Assembly: GCA_020024325.1 (NCBI GenBank)
Contig: JAHHTY010000032.1
Coordinates: 1-24,656, forward strand
Direction of reading: 5' to 3'
DNA: 24,656 bases
DNA from: Negativibacillus sp.
Lineage (GTDB): Bacteria; Bacillota; Clostridia; Oscillospirales; Ruminococcaceae
Shown here: positions 21,706 through 24,656 of the stretch, piece by piece
Layout of the letters: every line of letters starts with the position of its first letter
Position numbering within the stretch: position 1 is the first letter of the stretch
Notes under the pieces: generated by a model
What the model saw: only the letters and a program-made list of their open reading frames with translations
Told to the model about the DNA's origin: nothing
Database searches by the model: none
Position numbers and translations under genes: made by a program

Positions 21706-21750
21706 ATAAGTAATTGATGCATCTTTCTACAAACAAGGGGGAATCCATCT

Positions 21751-23070
21751 ATGAAAAAATTTTTAATTTGTTTTTTTGCAATATCCCTTATAGCAGTCTG
21801 TACTTCCTGCACCAACCAAGAATCAAGTAGACCTGCTCCACAGCAAACTTTAGAAAAAACAGAACAAAACGCAGCAGAATCTGAAAACAATTTATCAAAC
21901 CAAACAAATCTCCCCACAGAAGCTTTACAGCAAGAATCTCGAATTACCTCTCCTGATTTTGGGGAAGGAATCGCAACCCCGATAACCACACTGGATGTAT
22001 ATCGTTTTTGGGAGGACGGACAAACATATTCCCACGAAAAAGTAGATTTATCGGATGGAAAACAAAACTATCTTGCTGCTTTAGATGCGGCAGCTTCCGT
22101 TTTTTCTTTCATAAAAGAGCCTCTGCCGGTTCAGTCGATAACATTAGAGAAGTCTAATCTCACCATCGACTTTGAGGAAAAGTTGATAGAACAGTATGAT
22201 AAGCATCAGCTTTTTGAATTACAAAATACTGTGGCAACAACCTTTTTCCGCAACAATCTTTGTGAATCCATCTGTTTTTCTCTGAACGGAGATAAAAATA
22301 TTCTGGGTGGGGTAAATTATCAACCTTCTCCATTTAACTTAGCAGAACAAAATACAGAGGATTTACAGAAAGTCATCAATGAAATTCCTTATCAGGGAAT
22401 TTCTGACGTTTATATGAAAGCATCAAAGGAACGTTATCAAAACAGTTTCGGGATTACTATGGATGACAATCAGCTGGAAATTGCAAAATATCTGTCATTC
22501 TTAGGAAAGCTGGAAGGCTCTGCCTCTTCTCCAGAAGAGTTGGATATGGGCAGGCTTGTTTTTCACGGAATCTTTAACAGCACTAAATATTCCATCAGGG
22601 ATGATGCTAACCCTGATATCATACATCTCCCGCAATTACAAAAAATCAGCGATGCTCTCTATTCCAAAATGGGATTTTACGAAACAGAATTTACCATTGC
22701 CAACCATGTGGAAAAAAATATTCAATATCTGTTAGGTGACGATTTTCAGGTAGATTTGTCCCGAGCCGAGGATTTAGGTTATCACTATTTCCCGGAAGAA
22801 GGGGTTATCACTCCACCGCATTCCGATGGAGGCTACGACATATATCCTATTGTAAAGGACTATCAAGAAACAGATGGGATAATAAAAGCCGATATTTTGT
22901 ATCTTTTTGAATCGATGAACGGATTCTTTGCATGGGATCAGCCCGCATTCGAAAATGACGCCCAGATGAAAGATTATATTGAACACAGCAACAATATTGT
23001 TAGCGTCACTCTCAAACGCGGAACAGACGGAAGGCTATTTTTCCAAAACTGCCGCTTCCCTAATAAGTAA
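21751..23070 (+). CDS. hypothetical lipoprotein, possibly with a GerMN-like region
   Basis: 439 residues, not clearly recognised. The N-terminus MKKFLICFFAISLIAVCTSC is a lipoprotein-type signal with probable modified Cys20 (CTSC is an unusual lipobox). Residues ~21-75 form a Glu/Gln/Asn/Thr-rich linker. Residues ~95-190 have the pattern SITLEKSNLTIDFEEKLIE, then LQNTVATTFFRN and SICFSLNGDK. This resembles a GerMN domain (spore germination GerM and related wall lipoproteins); I hold that loosely. The remaining ~240 residues are unfamiliar, with a Tyr/Asp-rich stretch GYHYFPEEGVITPPHSDGG. AAGGGGG is 9 bases before the ATG. Single gene with its own promoter and terminator. Confidence 0.75.
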   Translation: MKKFLICFFAISLIAVCTSCTNQESSRPAPQQTLEKTEQNAAESENNLSNQTNLPTEALQQESRITSPDFGEGIATPITTLDVYRFWEDGQTYSHEKVDLSDGKQNYLAALDAAASVFSFIKEPLPVQSITLEKSNLTIDFEEKLIEQYDKHQLFELQNTVATTFFRNNLCESICFSLNGDKNILGGVNYQPSPFNLAEQNTEDLQKVINEIPYQGISDVYMKASKERYQNSFGITMDDNQLEIAKYLSFLGKLEGSASSPEELDMGRLVFHGIFNSTKYSIRDDANPDIIHLPQLQKISDALYSKMGFYETEFTIANHVEKNIQYLLGDDFQVDLSRAEDLGYHYFPEEGVITPPHSDGGYDIYPIVKDYQETDGIIKADILYLFESMNGFFAWDQPAFENDAQMKDYIEHSNNIVSVTLKRGTDGRLFFQNCRFPNK

Positions 23071-23102
23071 AGTGAAACTGTTTCTTTGAAGAAACAGACA
23101 AC

Positions 23103-23142
23103 AAAAAATCTCCTGTTATAAGGCATAACAGGAGATTTTTTT
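23103..23142. terminator. terminator behind the lipoprotein gene
   Basis: Stem AAAATCTCCTGTTA and TAACAGGAGATTTT with A6 and T7 flanks, usable in both directions. A second hairpin, CTGTTTCTT and AAGAAACAG (about 23078-23097), lies just before it. Confidence 0.93.
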
Positions 23143-23190
23143 ATTTACTCAATTAAATATAACTTTTATATTGAGCCGAAATTTTTATTG

Positions 23191-23757
23191 TTAGGCATGC
23201 ATCTGCTGACCAAGTTTTCCATAAACAGCCTGAATCGGTTTGCACAACCAAAGGGATAATGTAAAGTCAAACATACTGTGTATTACAGAGCCAATTCCAA
23301 CCAGCAGGAAAATGGAAATAAAGAAACCTTTGTCATAGTTAGCCTGCGGCATAGAACCGTTGATGTAGAACGGAAGCACAACCAAAACCTCGCAAGTAGC
23401 ATGAATAACTGCAAGAACAAAGGAAAGTGGAAGTGATTTTTTAACAGATTCTATCGCATCGGAGCCGTGTTTTTTCAAATAAATTGCACCTAATACAGAG
23501 AAAATTACATGAGTGAGCGCACGCAGTACAACTGTGAGTGGAAAGCCACCCAGGAAAAAGCCTAATGTTGTTCCCAAAGATACCGCAGCCGCCATAGTTG
23601 GGGAGATAAACATTGCGATAAAAATCGGTACATGGCTTGCTAAAGTAAACGATGCAGGCTCAATGATTACCTTGATTGGTGAAAACATCGGGATTACAAT
23701 TCCGATTGCAATTAACATTCCTGTTAATGCCAGATTAAATGTTTTTGTTCTTTTCAT
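23191..23757 (-). CDS. ECF transporter S component, probably niacin (NiaX-like)
   Basis: 188 residues, about six hydrophobic helices, with no ATPase. The block PIKVIIEPASFTLASHVPIFIAMF, then GTTLGFFLGGFPLTVVLRALTHVIF, fits S components of energy-coupling-factor vitamin importers and recalls the niacin type; that substrate is from memory of family sequences and moderately held. It would need the shared EcfA/A'/T module encoded elsewhere. Its leader holds a palindrome of the NiaR type, which supports niacin. GGAGG is 9 bases before the ATG. Single leftward gene. Confidence 0.82.
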   Translation of the reverse strand: MKRTKTFNLALTGMLIAIGIVIPMFSPIKVIIEPASFTLASHVPIFIAMFISPTMAAAVSLGTTLGFFLGGFPLTVVLRALTHVIFSVLGAIYLKKHGSDAIESVKKSLPLSFVLAVIHATCEVLVVLPFYINGSMPQANYDKGFFISIFLLVGIGSVIHSMFDFTLSLWLCKPIQAVYGKLGQQMHA

Positions 23758-23796
23758 AACGAACGTCCTCCAAACCTCATTCTCCTGTTTTATAAC

Positions 23797-23850
23797 ATGT
23801 GTCTTGACACATATCTTTACCTATTATATCATCTCTTTTTCTGTTGTCAA
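23797..23850 (-). promoter_or_regulatory. promoter of the ECF gene with NiaR-like operator
   Basis: On the minus strand TTGACA (23850-23845) and extended -10 TGATATAAT (TATAAT at 23828-23823), 16-base spacer. About 10 bases after the -10 lies a perfect inverted repeat, ATGTGTC and GACACAT around two bases (23797-23812). The TGTCTTGACA core matches what I recall of NiaR (niacin-responsive repressor) sites in Firmicutes. No niaR gene is in the window. Confidence 0.7.
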
Positions 23851-23903
23851 GATTTTCTTCTCATCTTTGTTTATTTTTGCTGAAAACAAAATAGATTTGT
23901 TAA

Positions 23904-23978
23904 ACTACCGCAGTCGTGTATTGACTTTTATACAAGACTGTGGTAGTGTGTAATTACAGAAACTACTCCAGTCTTGTG
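23904..23978 (+). promoter_or_regulatory. blaI promoter with three operator repeats
   Basis: Promoter TTGACT (23921-23926), 17 bases, TAGTGT (23944-23949). Three copies of a 17-base element surround it: ACTACCGCAGTCGTGTA (23904-23920), an inverted copy TACAAGACTGTGGTAGT (23931-23947), and a direct copy ACTACTCCAGTCTTGTG (23962-23978). Consecutive copies form inverted repeats. The ACTAC / GTAGT ends and TACA / TGTA cores are like BlaI/MecI/CopY-family operators. The middle copy overlaps the -10, so binding should repress the blaI unit. Confidence 0.8.
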
Positions 23979-23993
23979 AAAGGAGAAATGATA

Positions 23994-24356
23994 ATGGATA
24001 TAAAACTGTTTGATTCGGAATTAAAGGTTATGGACGTTCTTTGGAAAGAGGGCGACTGCACCGCAAAATATATTTCCGATGTCCTTAAAGAATCAATCGG
24101 GTGGAACATGAACACAACCTATACCCTGATTAAACGCTGTATTAAAAAAGGGGCAATTGAACGTTCGGAACCCCACTTTATGTGCCATGCACTGATTCCA
24201 AAAGAGATGGTGCAAGCTGCCGAAACAGACGAGCTTATCAACAAAGTTTATGATGGTTCTGCGGACAAACTTTTTTCTGCATTGCTGGGAAGAAAAAAAC
24301 TCAGTAAAAACCAGATTGATGATTTGAAAAAAATTGTAGGCTCTTTTGAAGAGTAA
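23994..24356 (+). CDS. BlaI/MecI family transcriptional repressor
   Basis: 120 residues. Winged-helix domain: FDSELKVMDVLWKEGDCTAKYISDVL, then WNMNTTYTLIKRCIKKGAIERSEP (recognition helix and wing), followed by the dimerisation part with DELINKVYDGSADKLFSALL. In the known systems such repressors bind the promoter of their own operon and are released after the M56-family sensor protease (BlaR1/MecR1) is activated. ATG at 23994 has AGGAG 8 bases upstream; in-frame upstream ATGs overlap the ribosome site or the operator. The next gene encodes the M56 partner. No beta-lactamase gene is visible, so the trigger need not be beta-lactams. Confidence 0.93.
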   Translation: MDIKLFDSELKVMDVLWKEGDCTAKYISDVLKESIGWNMNTTYTLIKRCIKKGAIERSEPHFMCHALIPKEMVQAAETDELINKVYDGSADKLFSALLGRKKLSKNQIDDLKKIVGSFEE

Positions 24357-24380
24357 TTTTGTGAAAGGCACGGTGATTTT

Positions 24381-24656
24381 ATGAGCTTGCTGCAAATGAG
24401 CATCTCTGCCGCGCTGATGATTGTTGCTATTATCATTGTGCGTACACTAACCATCGAACATCTGCCAAAGAAAACCTTCCTTGCTTTATGGGCTGTGGTT
24501 CTTCTGCGGCTGTTGCTTCCTTTTTCTGTTCCCTGTGCACTGAGCATCTATTCTCTGTTTCCTGCACTGAATATACCTCCGCAAAATGTGGAAAATGTAG
24601 AAGTCATCTCTTCCCCACCGTCCTCCGACACTGTGTTTTCGTTTGAAAGATTGGTG
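24381..24656 (+). CDS. M56 family (BlaR1-like) membrane protease, N-terminal part
   Basis: Open reading frame from ATG 24381 to the window end (92 codons seen). The start MSLLQMSISAALMIVAIIIV is the first membrane helix, and TFLALWAVVLLRLLLPFSVP is the second; the intervening HLPKKT and the LRLLLPFSVP ending are characteristic of M56/BlaR1 N-termini. The catalytic HExxH lies beyond the window. It starts 24 bases after the BlaI stop, with a weak ribosome site (GGTGAT), consistent with a two-gene blaI-blaR1-like operon. No sensor domain can be judged. Confidence 0.88.
   Translation, partial: MSLLQMSISAALMIVAIIIVRTLTIEHLPKKTFLALWAVVLLRLLLPFSVPCALSIYSLFPALNIPPQNVENVEVISSPPSSDTVFSFERLV

Overview
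The window looks like chromosome from an anaerobic, endospore-forming Firmicute of the class Clostridia, probably near the Ruminococcaceae/Oscillospiraceae. The signs are an alpha/beta small acid-soluble spore protein, a PdaA-like muramic-acid deacetylase lipoprotein, a K+-dependent-type membrane pyrophosphatase, Firmicute-type AGGAGG ribosome sites, consensus sigma-A promoters, and many hairpin plus T-run terminators. This is inferred from gene families and codon/AT content; no rRNA is present. I see no phage, IS element, CRISPR array or obvious genomic island. Gene boundaries are clean and almost every gene ends in its own terminator.

Layout: (1) 1-5.0 kb, leftward: tRNA-Leu(UAG) with its own promoter, a low-molecular-weight tyrosine phosphatase, a Met-gamma-lyase-family PLP enzyme, a GNAT acetyltransferase and two tandem M42 aminopeptidase-family genes. 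Intergenic gaps of 12-40 bases suggest one transcript from the M42 pair through the PLP enzyme. (2) 5.1-6.96 kb, rightward: larB and a larC gene holding only the N-terminal (LarC1) domain with a large His-rich insert; these belong to nickel-pincer-nucleotide cofactor synthesis. (3) 6.97-11.6 kb: PdaA-like lipoprotein (-), enolase (+), membrane pyrophosphatase (-). (4) 11.6-12.5 kb: an AT-rich gap of about 0.9 kb with an orphan terminator. (5) 12.5-17.7 kb: Na+/phosphate symporter with PhoU domain (+), then leftward SASP, an unrecognised protein, a PadR/DUF2812 pair with a striking operator, a membrane protein and thioredoxin. (6) 17.9-18.2 kb: tRNA-Gln(CUG) and tRNA-Pro(CGG). (7) 18.5-24.7 kb: radical SAM enzyme and asparaginase (-), Mrp/Nbp35 ATPase (+), an unknown lipoprotein with a possible GerMN-like part (+), an ECF S component, probably for niacin (-), and a BlaI-type repressor with the start of its M56 (BlaR1-like) partner running off the end (+).

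Most genes are housekeeping or accessory metabolism. The points that stand out are: an M42 protein that has lost the general base and two metal ligands but sits directly behind an intact paralogue; a LarC that stops at the LarC1/LarC2 boundary with no LarC2 following; several well-formed palindromic operators placed inside promoters (PadR, thioredoxin, ECF, BlaI); a G9 tract next to a promoter; and an in-frame 40-codon membrane-segment ORF directly behind the stop codon of an unknown gene. I found nothing that I would call a clearly new multi-gene system. The M42 pair and the LarC1-only locus are the best candidates for undescribed biology.
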